64,000 nucleotides of DNA from Codonopsis lanceolata. Lineage: Eukaryota > Streptophyta > Magnoliopsida > Asterales > Campanulaceae. The notes under the pieces were generated by a model. It saw nothing but the letters and a program-made list of their open reading frames with translations. It was not told the DNA's origin and made no database searches. The stretch lies in the NCBI GenBank assembly GCA_013146195.2, contig CM028377.1:2356001-2420000 (forward strand), written 5' to 3'. Below, one piece after another: positions 34,673 through 45,122 of this stretch; position 1 is the stretch's first letter, and every line of letters starts with the position of its first letter. The translations under genes and the position numbers were made by a program.

Positions 34673-35779
34673 CCACAACCAATACTAGTAAAAATGAGGA
34701 AGAAAGATGTCAATGACATAGTTATGAATCAATTTTTCTTATAAGATCCTTCTACGTATTAATTATGCAAAAATAAAGAGTCAAGAACATGGACAAATAA
34801 AATGGGTTTGTAGACTCCAATCTGCTCCAAGGGACTAGATGACTCCAAATAAAAACATAGAGAATAGGAATAATGCAGAGGGATGCTTGATGGATGAACC
34901 CACTTGGTAAGTCCACAAGTGATGAAAATAGTGGAAGAAATGACCCTGGAGACATCAAGCCAGGAAAAACACTCAGAAATGACTTTTCTAATCTGCATGG
35001 ACAAGAAATATATTCAGATGTTAGCCACTACCATTAGTTGCACCTAGATGGTGATCAAATCAAAGAAACAAATATTTTTTTCAACCCGGTGACTGGTCAC
35101 TTCTATTTTATTTTATCGTTGTTTTTAACTTGATCAACCATCTTCATTTTATTTCATTAATCTAAGTCTTACGAACCCTGAACATGTGACTTCTCCATTC
35201 GTAGATGTGAGCAATACCAACTACACTGGAGCTTACAAATCTTTAAAAAATTCCTTCCGTGGAATGAGGCCAAGGGCTAATTACAATGTCAGCCTAGATA
35301 CGGCCCCATCAAGAGATACATCATCCAAGGGAGGGCACTATGTCACCTGGCACCATTAAGGGAATAACCCACACCAAGAAGGACGGGATTCCCCACCAGG
35401 CGAGTAAGGTGGCTTGGAGGTATCACCAGACGTGGAATACCTCGATGTGAACTTACAAAAGAACATTCAGAGCCAAATAATAGAGCCTGGGATGAAACAC
35501 CCCAGCCCCCAAGAAGTACCCCGCAAGGGGACATGTCGAACTTCATAGCAACACCCCGGGAAGAGCAACCTAGGGAAAGTACTACGAAGGGCCTCACCAA
35601 TAGCGGTAGTACTCCAGGAATGCATCAAACTTGACTTTGCATTGGTGGATGAAATAGGAGTACGTCATGGAGGGCTCTTCTTGAGGAAACATTGTAGACC
35701 TTGGCTTTAAAGGGGAAAGAGAACTAAAAGGAACCCTGTGGGGGAACATGTCATGAAAAGTACGTTCACCAGCACTCCA

Positions 35780-36190
35780 TTAAATCTGACAAGTTCCCTT
35801 GTGCTCCTCACGACAGTGACATCACTTACTTTACTATACTCACTGGTGGTCTCGGTGCTAAGTATAACCTCGAAGAATGTGAAATCTGCAAGTTCGGCTT
35901 AGAGGAAAGGCAAGAAATCCACTTGTCTATCTTTGCTCGGCCAACTCTAATGAATGTTCCCTCAAATCGACCATTCAAGGACCTTTCCTTCTATCCTATG
36001 CCGTCTGATTCTTTCTATCCTAAAGTCATAAATTCAGTAACCAAGCAATATTGATTAAATGAAAAGACTCGCAACTTTGTTGATCTGACGTCGCTGGAGG
36101 AGGATGATCCAGCAGTTGCATTCTCTCCTCTGATTAGCTTTGTCGTGATTCCTTACCCAAAGTTCCATTCCCTTATAGGCCCTTAGACTA
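35780..36190 (+). pseudogene. Unidentified coding-like stretch
   Basis: On the plus strand, opposite to the captured exons, one frame reads SDKFPCAPHDSDITYFTILT, GGLGAKYNLEECEICKFGLE and PFKDLSFYPMPSDSFYPKVI. A TGA (36054) follows, and then TRNFVDLTSLEEDDPAVAFS and PLISFVVIPYPKFHSLIGP to a TAG. More than 130 codons with one internal stop and ordinary composition look like real protein sequence. I do not recognise it. It could be a fourth captured gene or a retrotransposon gag piece. Confidence 0.4.
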
Positions 36191-36249
36191 ATAATGAATA
36201 GCGCCAGCTATTAGCAAGCAACCCCTTCTTGATACGCATGAGGAGTACC

Positions 36250-37560
36250 ACAGGCTACTTTCACGGTGGTCCTTGGGACCCATGGGGTGATACTTATCAT
36301 CTACACCATCTATACCCGTCATGAAAGACTACCTAACCTCATATCCTCATATCCGGAATAATTTTTGACAAAAAATTATCTTGTGCCAAACAAACATATT
36401 ATTGATAAATTGAGTTCATGCAAAAAATAGAACTCTTGTTTTTGCAAAAGGTTCTAGTTTATGACAGCCAAAATGATAAGCAAGCAGCTTACTTATCTCC
36501 ATTCCAAGCAATCAGCTTCAGTAGTAACGGGAAAAACTGTGAAAACAAAAAAAGTAATCGGTAGGTATTACATAATATTCAAGTGTTTGAAGACATGCAA
36601 ATACATGCTTGAGAGTAGGGAATAGAACGTTCAGGAATTATAATTAATATCTCTCAAACTCCAACCCAACTCTTTTGATAACGAGAAATGTTTCCTGCCA
36701 ATTAGTAAAAACTCGCTGAACCATTTAGTGGCTAACACAGTGCTCAATAACATTACACGAAATATGTGAGAATCTACGTAGAGCCATTTACAATCTTTAA
36801 TGCAAGTGATGTACAACACTTCCATTAATCACTGGTTCCCTTCATGTCATAAAGGCCTGCCAAATCACGCAAAGAGTTTCTATTCGAACAGATATATGCA
36901 TGAGTTGGGAAATGGCCCAACGAGGTACGAAGGAACTTAACTACGATGCCGTCATAAAGGTTGCTAAATCACACAAAGAGGTTCAATTCAGGAATCGAAA
37001 GATGCACGAGGCGTGGAGTGGCTCAAATCCAAGGTACAGATGGAACTATCGAAGCCCAAAATATACACAACATTGCTTACCGTAACATAGATGCTAATGC
37101 GTTGTGTTAATTACACTATCTCATTGGGACTTGCAACACTCTTTATTTTTAGTTTCAGACTCAGTATCAAGGTCCATCACATGCTTAGATTTCTAACTTT
37201 TACAATTACATGGTCCAAAAGAAAAACATGCTCACTCGCCTCAGTTTTTCATGAGTCCTTGAATCGTTAGATGTACCATTATATATGATATGTACTAACA
37301 ATTTCACATCCTTAAAGAAAAGAATTGGAAGATTGCAACCTAACAAAGGGAACAATTTATCACGAAAGAAAGAAACTAACAAGTGGAATAAAAACACTAA
37401 TTTTCTGGTACTCAAGTTGAACAAAACTTCTGTGAATTAGGATTCTGTAGGTGTAAGACCACAGAAAGCGCCTATCAGATCGTACTCTTTCAGATTGCTA
37501 TTAGCAGTTAGAGACGAAAGTTGCCTAAGAAACCTGAGGGAGTAAGGTAGGAAATGAAGT
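36250..37560. other. No gene recognised
   Basis: AT-rich interior of the CACTA element, presumably intron of the captured AP-5 beta-like gene. Frames such as 36900-37085 show no motif. Confidence 0.4.
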
Positions 37561-37566
37561 TTAAAT

Positions 37567-37865
37567 CTTTCTCTTGTTCACGTTCAGAAAATCAAGAGTC
37601 GCTTGTGCAACCACGGGGTCATCGAACTCGCCGGTAGAAAAGAGGTCAAATTTCACTACGTGTGTAACTGTAAGAGAAAGATCAGTAAAGATGACAGATG
37701 ATTAAAATCATTCCACCAAAAAAAAAAGAATAAATATTGACGTCCAACTAATGAAATCTGGAACAAAAATTACTGTAAATCTTACCGGCTCAAGCATGAA
37801 CGGAAAAATGTTGTCAAACTAGGATCGGCATCATGTAGAACCACCTCCAAACTATTTTCGATAAC
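37567..37865 (-). pseudogene. 5' exons of the captured AP-5 beta-like gene
   Basis: Two exons. 37865-37786 (after TTATAG, before GTAAGA) encodes VIENSLEVVLHDADPSLTTF and FRSCLSR. 37667-37567 (after CTTACAG) encodes VTHVVKFDLFSTGEFDDPVV and AQATLDFLNVNKRK. The frame is maintained across the 118-bp intron. A further GTAAGT donor at 37944-37949 ends a leader exon that includes the duplicated segment near 41490-41780. Assignment to the same gene as 30115-34672 rests on order and strand. Confidence 0.5.
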
Positions 37866-39414
37866 CTATAACAACCTTGAGTTCAGTTCTTCGAAGGAAA
37901 TCACGAAACATAAACTAAAATTTGAAAGGAGAAGGGAGGGACTTACAATGAAGAAGAATATATTAGAACTTCTGTGGCAGAGGTGTGGCGACCCGGCCCG
38001 GGCCCGAGGTGGAACCGCGGGTCGGACCGCCCAAATAGGAGGGAAACAAGTAAACAAATAACATGCAAGGACTTAATTTAAAAAAACGACGTGACGCAAC
38101 ACTGGGGACGTAACACGCCTCGGCACCAAAAGGCCGGAATTTTTAAAACTTTTCAAACCTGATATAACAGTTAAGCAATTAATCCAAGTCATCGGCGACA
38201 CTACATGCCGAACCCAACCCAAGCTAACAGTTTATGGACAGGAATTAAATAAGAGCTAATAGGATGCTCAGCGGAAGACTTATACGTAGTGAACTATTAG
38301 CAAGATAACCAAGCACGGCTTACACAATGCCGGCATCAAAAGGAATACAATTACTACAAGTGTTAAACTACAAGTAGCTAATAAGAGTAACAAGTTCAAG
38401 TTCTATACAAATTCCCAAGCATAGTCTAATTGACTTGCTTAAATCCATCGTCCTTACAAAATATAAAACAAGAGGAAGAGGACATCTAAACCACCTCTTC
38501 AAATGTCAACGGCGGACCAAAAAGGGCACAAAGCACGAACACAGCAAATCTCAACGAGCAGGACCTGTCTTGCTAGGATCTAAAGCAGTAAAGGGGAAAG
38601 GGTAAGTCATAAAGACTTGTAAGCTATCAATCATGCATGTCATGGCAATATGCAACATACAAGGCAAGATATCGTCACATAAGCATAGAGGTCATATATC
38701 CAAGATGCACATTGTTTCACATAGGTGCGCATAATTAAATCACATAGGATAAGGATATATGGAGGGCCGGGCCGCTACGTAGTCCCTACATACAAGCGTT
38801 ATCTGGAATGTGCGGGTATCGAATGTGTGTAAGTACATCGATCTTCCGAGGAGATGCCCGGGATAGACACCAATGGTGCTCGTATTGATTACAACAAGGG
38901 AGCTACTTCCCCACTGTGGCCACAGTGGAGGCGTGTGTGAACAAAGACGGGATGCCAGCTGGACTCATGCAATGCCAAGTAATGTTTACTTAACAAAATA
39001 TCAAGTAGTGAACGAGGTCGACAAGAGCGATCTCGTTCATGACAAGTAAATTATTCTCATCAATAACCAAGTAGGATTGAGTTCGACAAGAGCGAACTCA
39101 CATGTCAATTAGGCATTCTATAATATGACATTCAAGATCAAGCAAGGTAATCAATCCAAGTTCAAGAGTCTAGAATTATTATTCTTAGGGAAACGTGTTT
39201 AGAACGTCGTAGGGATTGATCGGTGAGCCGGTATTGTTCAATGGCTCGCTAAACTTGACTCCGTTGAGTCGTCTCTAATAATTCATCCAATAGAGTTTAA
39301 ATGCTAATTGCATCCTAAACCCTTTTCTAAGTTCTCGTATACGGTAGACTAGGTCATTAATCCTCTTAACAACCATAGTCAAGAATTATCAATAATCCAA
39401 ATTCAAGGGGACCT

Positions 39415-39805
39415 TAGAATCATTATTTCAAAGGTTATTAAAATGCAATGGTCCAAGAACATTAATTATTCATAGGAGGACATAGAACACATTTAATTCT
39501 AAGCATAGGACCCAATTCAATAGGATGAACAATTCATAGCATATGGAACCCTAGAAATCATAATCTCTAAGAGTTGTCAAAATCCAATAGTCCAAGAACA
39601 ATAGTTGTTTCTAAGGAGGCATAGAACACATTTAATTCTAAGCATAGGACCCAATTCAATAGGATGAACAATTCATAGCATATGAAACCCTAGAAATCAT
39701 AGTCTCTAAGAGTTGTCAAAATCCAATAGTCCAAGAACAATAGTTGTTCCTAAGGAGGCATAGAACACATTTAATTCTAGGCTTAGGACTAATTCAACAA
39801 GATGA
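39415..39805 (-). repeat. Tandem repeat of about 140 bp in the solo LTR, about 2.7 copies
   Basis: Units contain AATAGTCCAAGAACAATAGTTG, split here as AATAGTCCAAGAAC and AATAGTTG, then ACACATTTAATTCTA and GATGAACAATTCAT. The related LTR at 56711 has more units (58150-58660), so the copy number differs between members of the family. Confidence 0.85.
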
Positions 39806-40168
39806 ACATGTCATTCAAAATCTCAAAAGACCAATTCATCAACAATCATGGCATGGGCATGGTAGGAGCATGGGAATTACAAGAAGAGGGGGACATGGCA
39901 TTTCTAGCATACATCCTAAGGGGAATCAATAGCTTACCTTACACCCAAGAAAAAGATGGAATGAGCACAAACTATTCGGATGGAAACGTGCTCCTCGACG
40001 ATAGCTTCACTTCGGTGGTCTCGGTTTGGCAATCGGAGGTCGGGAGCTCAATCTATGGAAGCAACACACACCAATCTCACCTTTTCTCTACACACACAAA
40101 GCTTGGCAAGAGAGAGGAGAAGATAATCTGAAAATGGAGGGTTTAATGTTGATCACAAAGAGGGAGGC

Positions 40169-40175
40169 TTTTATA
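40169..40175 (-). promoter_or_regulatory. TATA box of the solo LTR
   Basis: Minus strand CAAAATATAAAAGCCTCCC. The equivalent position in the related LTR is CATATATAAACCTCCC at 59030-59039. The paired hairpins lie about 180 bp upstream. Confidence 0.6.
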
Positions 40176-41466
40176 TTTTGCATGAAGTGGGTGGAATTCC
40201 ACTTGTCAAGAGGAGGGAGATTGAGGTTAGGCTTAATCCCACTCAATTAGGGTCTAATAGGATGGTTTAGGGTCAAATAAGATGGGGTATTAAGTGGCAA
40301 AAGTCGTACACACCAGAACAGGAAGTAAAAATCCCGTAGATGGCCTCTGAAGTTGAGGCGGGCGCCTCACCAAAGCCCAGGCGGGCGCCTCAGATGCTGG
40401 GGCTAAGTTCATGACCATTTTTTGATAAGTTACTGGACAGTCAATTTTGTAAAATCGACCATAAATCTCTCACAACTCCAAATGAGGTGATTTTTGATTT
40501 TTATGAAACTAGACTCATTAAACTATATTTTAGGATTTTAAATTACTCCATTTGGACTTATATTGATCAAGATATAGTTACTACAAGTTCAAGTACAGAA
40601 GTTGTTTTCCTGAAAACTGAATTCTGGCACAGCCGTAAGTCAAGCCCTAATTGAGGTACTTAGACACCTTGGAAAATTACCAAATTTTACAGAGAGTATT
40701 CTAACATATGTAGGTAAAACATACTAAGTTTTTAGAAAATTATCTTTAGTAGATTGGTACCAGAATTTTCCCGAAGTTTACCCAAAAACATGACTGATCT
40801 GTGAAGGAATAAATTGGTCATCTTATTACCAAATGCAACAAGTCTATGAACAATGATTGCAAGAATGATAAATACTAGTACACTTGGTCTAGAACTCAAA
40901 TGAACTTCTCACAAGTTGAAAACACAAAGAATACAAGCAACGAAGGAAATCCCGAGAAACCCTAAGGCTCAAACGAAGCAACAATGCTTCTAAACTCTCA
41001 ACCAAGCCTACTATGATCAAGATGAATGTTATAAGTCATTTATGCAAGGTAATAGCACTCCAACAAGACTTGGTTAAGTTCTAACATGCTAAGGTGAACA
41101 CTCAAAGCACAAACGGCAAGGTATGCAACACATAGAAGACATTCAAGCGACTATGAACGTAACAACTCTAATGCAAGCATGACATGAATAGAATGAAGTC
41201 TCTAACATGTTAAGACATACATTAAGCATGTTATAAAGGTACTAAGGTTCTAGTAGGACTTAGTTAAGTACTAAGATGATACACGAAGTAGTTTTAACAA
41301 AGCATGCAACGTATAGAAGGCATACAAGCAACTACGATCATGGTTGACCTAATGCGAGCATGGTATGAGCAATGTGGACTTTAAAACATGTTAAGGCACA
41401 TAATGAACATATTAATCAAGTATAGAAGGCATGTTACACAAGTAGGGTTTGGGTTCTCACAAGAGG

Positions 41467-41780
41467 GGCGACGGTGAATGCCGATGTGTTACAGTCGTAG
41501 GCGGTGGAAATTTTAGGGTTCGCTCATTCCCTGGTGTGCGTTCTCGATCTTCTGTGAGTGTTTAATTGGGAGAGGGGAAAATAGACTAAGGGGGAGGGGA
41601 AAATAGACTAAGCGGGGGACTTCTGTGGCAGAGGGGCGACGGTGAATGCCGATGTCTTACAGTTGTAGGCGGTAGGGTTCGCTCATTCCCTGGTGTGCGT
41701 TCTCGATCTTCTGTGAGTGTTTAATTGTGAGAGGGGAAAATAGACTAAGCGGGGGAAATGCCGAAATTTTTTTTGGTGTG
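41467..41780 (-). repeat. Tandem duplication of captured leader sequence, about 150 bp units
   Basis: 41467-41619 and 41637-41757 share CGACGGTGAATGCCGATGT, GGGTTCGCTCATTCCCTGG and AGGGGAAAATAGACTAAG. The last phrase is itself duplicated once more (41571, 41591). This is the outermost captured segment before the right subterminal array and is probably promoter or 5'UTR of the AP-5 beta-like gene. The solo LTR sits at the start of the first unit. Confidence 0.75.
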
Positions 41781-42058
41781 GGGGTATCACAACGTTTTTT
41801 CAAAAGAAACGTTGTAATACCTGACTGAAATGCCGCGCTTTTTTTTGGTGTGGGGATATCACAACGTTTTTTAAAAAGAAATGTTGTAAAACCTGACTTA
41901 ATTACAAAGGTTGCCAAAATCTATAAGGCCTAATACAACGTTTATATAATAAAACGTTGTATAAAGGATTATATGCAACGTTTATTGTAGAAACGTTGTC
42001 TAATGCATACCAACTACAACGTTTTCTAAAAAACGTTGTGGTTAAAACGTTGTGATTG
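41780..42058. repeat. Right subterminal repeat array of the CACTA element
   Basis: About ten AACGTTGT/ACAACGTT motifs, partly as facing pairs. Within it a 60-bp unit (TTTTTTTTGGTGTGGGG, TATCACAACGTTTTTT) is present twice (41768 and 41839). Confidence 0.85.
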
Positions 42059-42076
42059 CCATATTTTCTTGTAGTG

Positions 42077-42960
42077 GTGGATGGATTTCACACCAAAGTT
42101 GTTGGAAAAATCGTGTTTACGAAGGAAACTGTGCAACTTGAGGCACGAATGTAATAACAAGGGTAATTGTGAAAATGTATTTTATTCAGTGAGAACTTCA
42201 AATTGAATATTTATATATCTAAATTAGTGTTTTGATGAATAAGTTATGAATGATTAAAGAAATATACGTGGTATTTGAAGTGGGTTTGTCCTATATTAAA
42301 AAAATAACAAAAGATTGAGTGGTTTAAATACAAGCTCCTTAAGTGTAAAGACTATGCACATGTAGAGAGAGCCTTGTCAAGATTGATAAAGATATTATCT
42401 ATAAACAAACTAGACTAACTGCCTACTAATTAGAATAAATTACAGAGATGCCCGTTATATACAACAACTAACTAAACATTTTTCTAGTGTTATCTCCATA
42501 CGACTGTGCTGTGATCCTTCACTGCATGAAGTAGTCTCTGCAAATTATTCTTCATTTTTTCCAAACCTATAAATACTACAACTTCTTATACAATTTGTTC
42601 CCACTTCTAATCTATCTAATTCTCTCAAATTCGTCATTTCTCAATTCTTCAACTCTTCAAATATCAAGTTATTACTCTTCAATTATTTAGTAAGTTTAAT
42701 TAGTTAATTATATTAATTGTGTTGTTACTACTCTCCAATATTGATTACGTTTTTACTACTCTATAAATTATAATAATTATGTTTTTAATTATCTATATTA
42801 TTATTAAATACAATTATTTTTGTTATTAGTTATTAAATTTAATATTAAAGTACGTTAATATTTATTAATTTCGTTTTAATATTATACTTACTAGTTATTA
42901 ATTGTTATTAATTACTACATTTTAAATTATCTACGTTTACTAGTTACTATTTTAATTTAT
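42077..42960. other. Upstream part of the hAT element and CACTA flank
   Basis: AT-rich. A TATA box CCTATAAATAC (42566-42576) and a CT-rich leader (42600-42690) precede the hAT transposase frame, as in many plant hAT elements. I cannot find the left terminal inverted repeat; it may have been lost or lie under the CACTA insertion. Confidence 0.45.
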
Positions 42961-42963
42961 TAG

Positions 42964-45117
42964 TTGTTATTAATTTATACTATTAACTACATTTTATCAC
43001 ATTATTTTATTACGTTATTTATTATTTTACAAAAAAAAATGTTGTCTTCTCGATCTGGCATGAACAAGGGAAAAGACACAGCTTCCGAAAGACCCCAAAT
43101 CCTCAATCCGAAAAGAGTTGGGTCCGAGGATACTTTTCCGCAAAATTTAGACACGTCAATTAATTTAGATTTTAACGATAACGAATATGATGTAAATAAT
43201 CCAATGGATGATGAGTCGGTAAATCCTCACACCTCGAAAACTAATTCTCTTACTCAAAAGAGTATCACTCAAACCCAAGGCCAAGGTGGAACAACAAGAG
43301 GTCGAGTTCAAGGTGGAACAACAACAAGAGGTCGAATAATGGGACAATTTGATATATTCACGTTGCATTATACAAAAACACATCTTGAAGGTAAGATTTT
43401 TTTAGTCACATGCAACTATTGCAGCATCTCATTTAGCTTCAAAACTGGAAATAGATATGACACATATAAAGAAAACATAAGGAACAAGTATCCCGACAAA
43501 AAGAGAATAGAAGAAGATCAAACACAAATCCAAGGAGTTGCGGGTTCATCTCAACAAAATATATATTCTCTATTTAATTTTATCGAAGCTATGTATACAA
43601 ATGGTAAATTTGATTTGTGCTAAAGGTCTACCGTTTAATTTTGCAAATGGTGTTTTATGAGAAAAATTTTGCACAATTGACATTAAATCCCACCGCTAAA
43701 GAAATTCATAGAATTATAATTACTCGTGACACAAACATTGCTTGCCTAGAAGGAAAAAATATATTAATAACTATATTTATAAATTTATTACAAAAAATTT
43801 CAATATGTGTAGATATTTGGAGTGATAAATGGCAACGACATGATTATATAGCAATTACATGTCATTGGATAGATAACTCATGGACAGTGCAAAAACGATT
43901 AATTGGATTTAAAGACTTTGATACTGTACATAATGATCGTAATATTTCCGCAAATATTATCAATGTTTTAAAAGAGTATGATTTAGATAAAAAAAATATT
44001 TTTCAATTGGATTTGATAATGCTTACCCGAACTCATTTTATTTTGTTAAAAATCAATTGGTGGTAAAAAATCATGTTAGATTCATATGTCATATTTTAAA
44101 TTTGTGTGTGCAAGATAGTTTGATGACTTTACGTGATGAAGTTAAACCAATTAAAAAGATAATATCAGTTTTGATGAGACAACATAATATTAAAAAAAAA
44201 AAAAATTGGGCTAAATTTTGTAGACAACAAAATATGGAACCTAAATCATTTCATGTAGATGTTCCAAATTGATGGAATTTCACTTATAAAATGTTATATG
44301 AATCATATCAATATCAGAAACAATTATGTGCATTTTTTTCAATCCATAGATTACCCTCTTCCAATATTTCTTTATCAATGGGATGTTTGTGAAAATTTAA
44401 AGATGATTTTGAACGTTTTTAACGACGCTACCGAACAATTATCTGGTTTTTATTATTCTACTTCCGTATTAGTTTTAGAACATTGTGCTAAAATTAGTGT
44501 TATATTAAAACATTTTAAAGATTGAAAATTTTAAGTGAATGTATTGCTAATATGAGAACAAAATGACTAAAATATATTTTGAACATTTCGTCATTGTTTT
44601 TAGTAGCTAAAATATTAGATCCTAGAATTTGACAAGTGGTTTAGAGCTAATGCAAAAATATTATTATGATAATTTATTCCCGAATGGCGTTGACTTATTT
44701 TCGACTGACCTTATTCCAAATCCAACAAATGTTTTGAATGAAGTTAAAGATATTTTATAAGCACTTTTTAAAGAATATAACACAATTTATGAAACTAATA
44801 TTAGTAATGAAAATGTAGATACTAGTAGTAGTAGTCAACTCAGTGATGACCTTTTTTGTAGGGTAGATAATTTTATTAATAAAAGAACTCAAAAACAAGC
44901 ACAAGGTGATTAAAATACATTAGAACTTGATTTATATTTATCAACTAATTACGGTCCTATAGAAAATTTTGATATTTTAAAGTGGTTGGTGAGAATGGCC
45001 CAAAATTATCCATCTCTATCATTAATTGCAAAGGAGGTCCTAGCTGCTCATGTCTCAACCGTAGCCATTAACATGCATTTAGCGTGTCCGGCTACGTTTT
45101 AGATTAAAGAAGATATC
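42964..45117 (+). pseudogene. hAT transposase (degenerate), main part
   Basis: The likely start is ATG 43039 (MLSSRSGMNKGKDTASERPQ). A TAA separates a first frame of 219 codons (42964-43623) from 43617-44066. The first contains a BED-finger remnant (CNYCSISFSFKTGN at about 43410-43455, with only part of the Cys/His set). The next carries the catalytic-domain block ISICVDIWSDKWQRHDYIAI then TCHWID; 44090 onward has HILNLCVQD (RCAAHxLNL region) and KMLYES after a TGA where the family has TRWNSTY. The C terminus keeps the dimerisation block ELDLYLSTNYGPIENFDILK then AQNYPSLSLIAKEVLA (44930-45040). Many stops; no function. It is cut by the solo LTR at 45118. Confidence 0.85.
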
Positions 45118-45122
45118 AGCTT

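Larger units (their letters stand above)
37984..41461 (-). mobile_element. Solo LTR (3478 bp) of a Tekay-like gypsy element, target duplication AGAGG
   Basis: On the minus strand it starts TGTGAGAACCCAAACCC and ends GGGTCGCCACA. Perfect AGAGG repeats flank it (37979-37983 and 41462-41466). The insertion interrupted the captured leader: the uninterrupted duplicate CTTCTGTGGCAGAGGGGCGA is at 41621. It contains a minus-strand TATA box (40169-40175), paired GC-rich hairpins (40355-40390), a perfect 18-bp palindrome CCACTGTGGCCACAGTGG (38911-38928), GACTCCGTTGAGTC (39257-39270) and tandem 140-bp units. Same family as 56711-59780. Confidence 0.92.
25935..42076. mobile_element. CACTA (En/Spm) DNA transposon, 16.1 kb, carrying host gene fragments
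   Basis: Left end CACTACAACAAATATGG and right end (reverse complement) CACTACAAGAAAATATGG form the terminal inverted repeats. Flanking trinucleotides are TTG (left) and GTG (right), so the 3-bp duplication is imperfect. Both ends carry subterminal arrays of ACAACGTTT/AAACGTTGT repeats (25955-26880 and 41780-42058). I find no transposase gene, so the element is non-autonomous. The interior holds fragments of an AP-5 beta-like gene, a SUC4-type sucrose transporter and a P4-ATPase, all on the minus strand, plus a solo LTR. Such capture is known for Pack-type CACTA elements. Confidence 0.8.
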
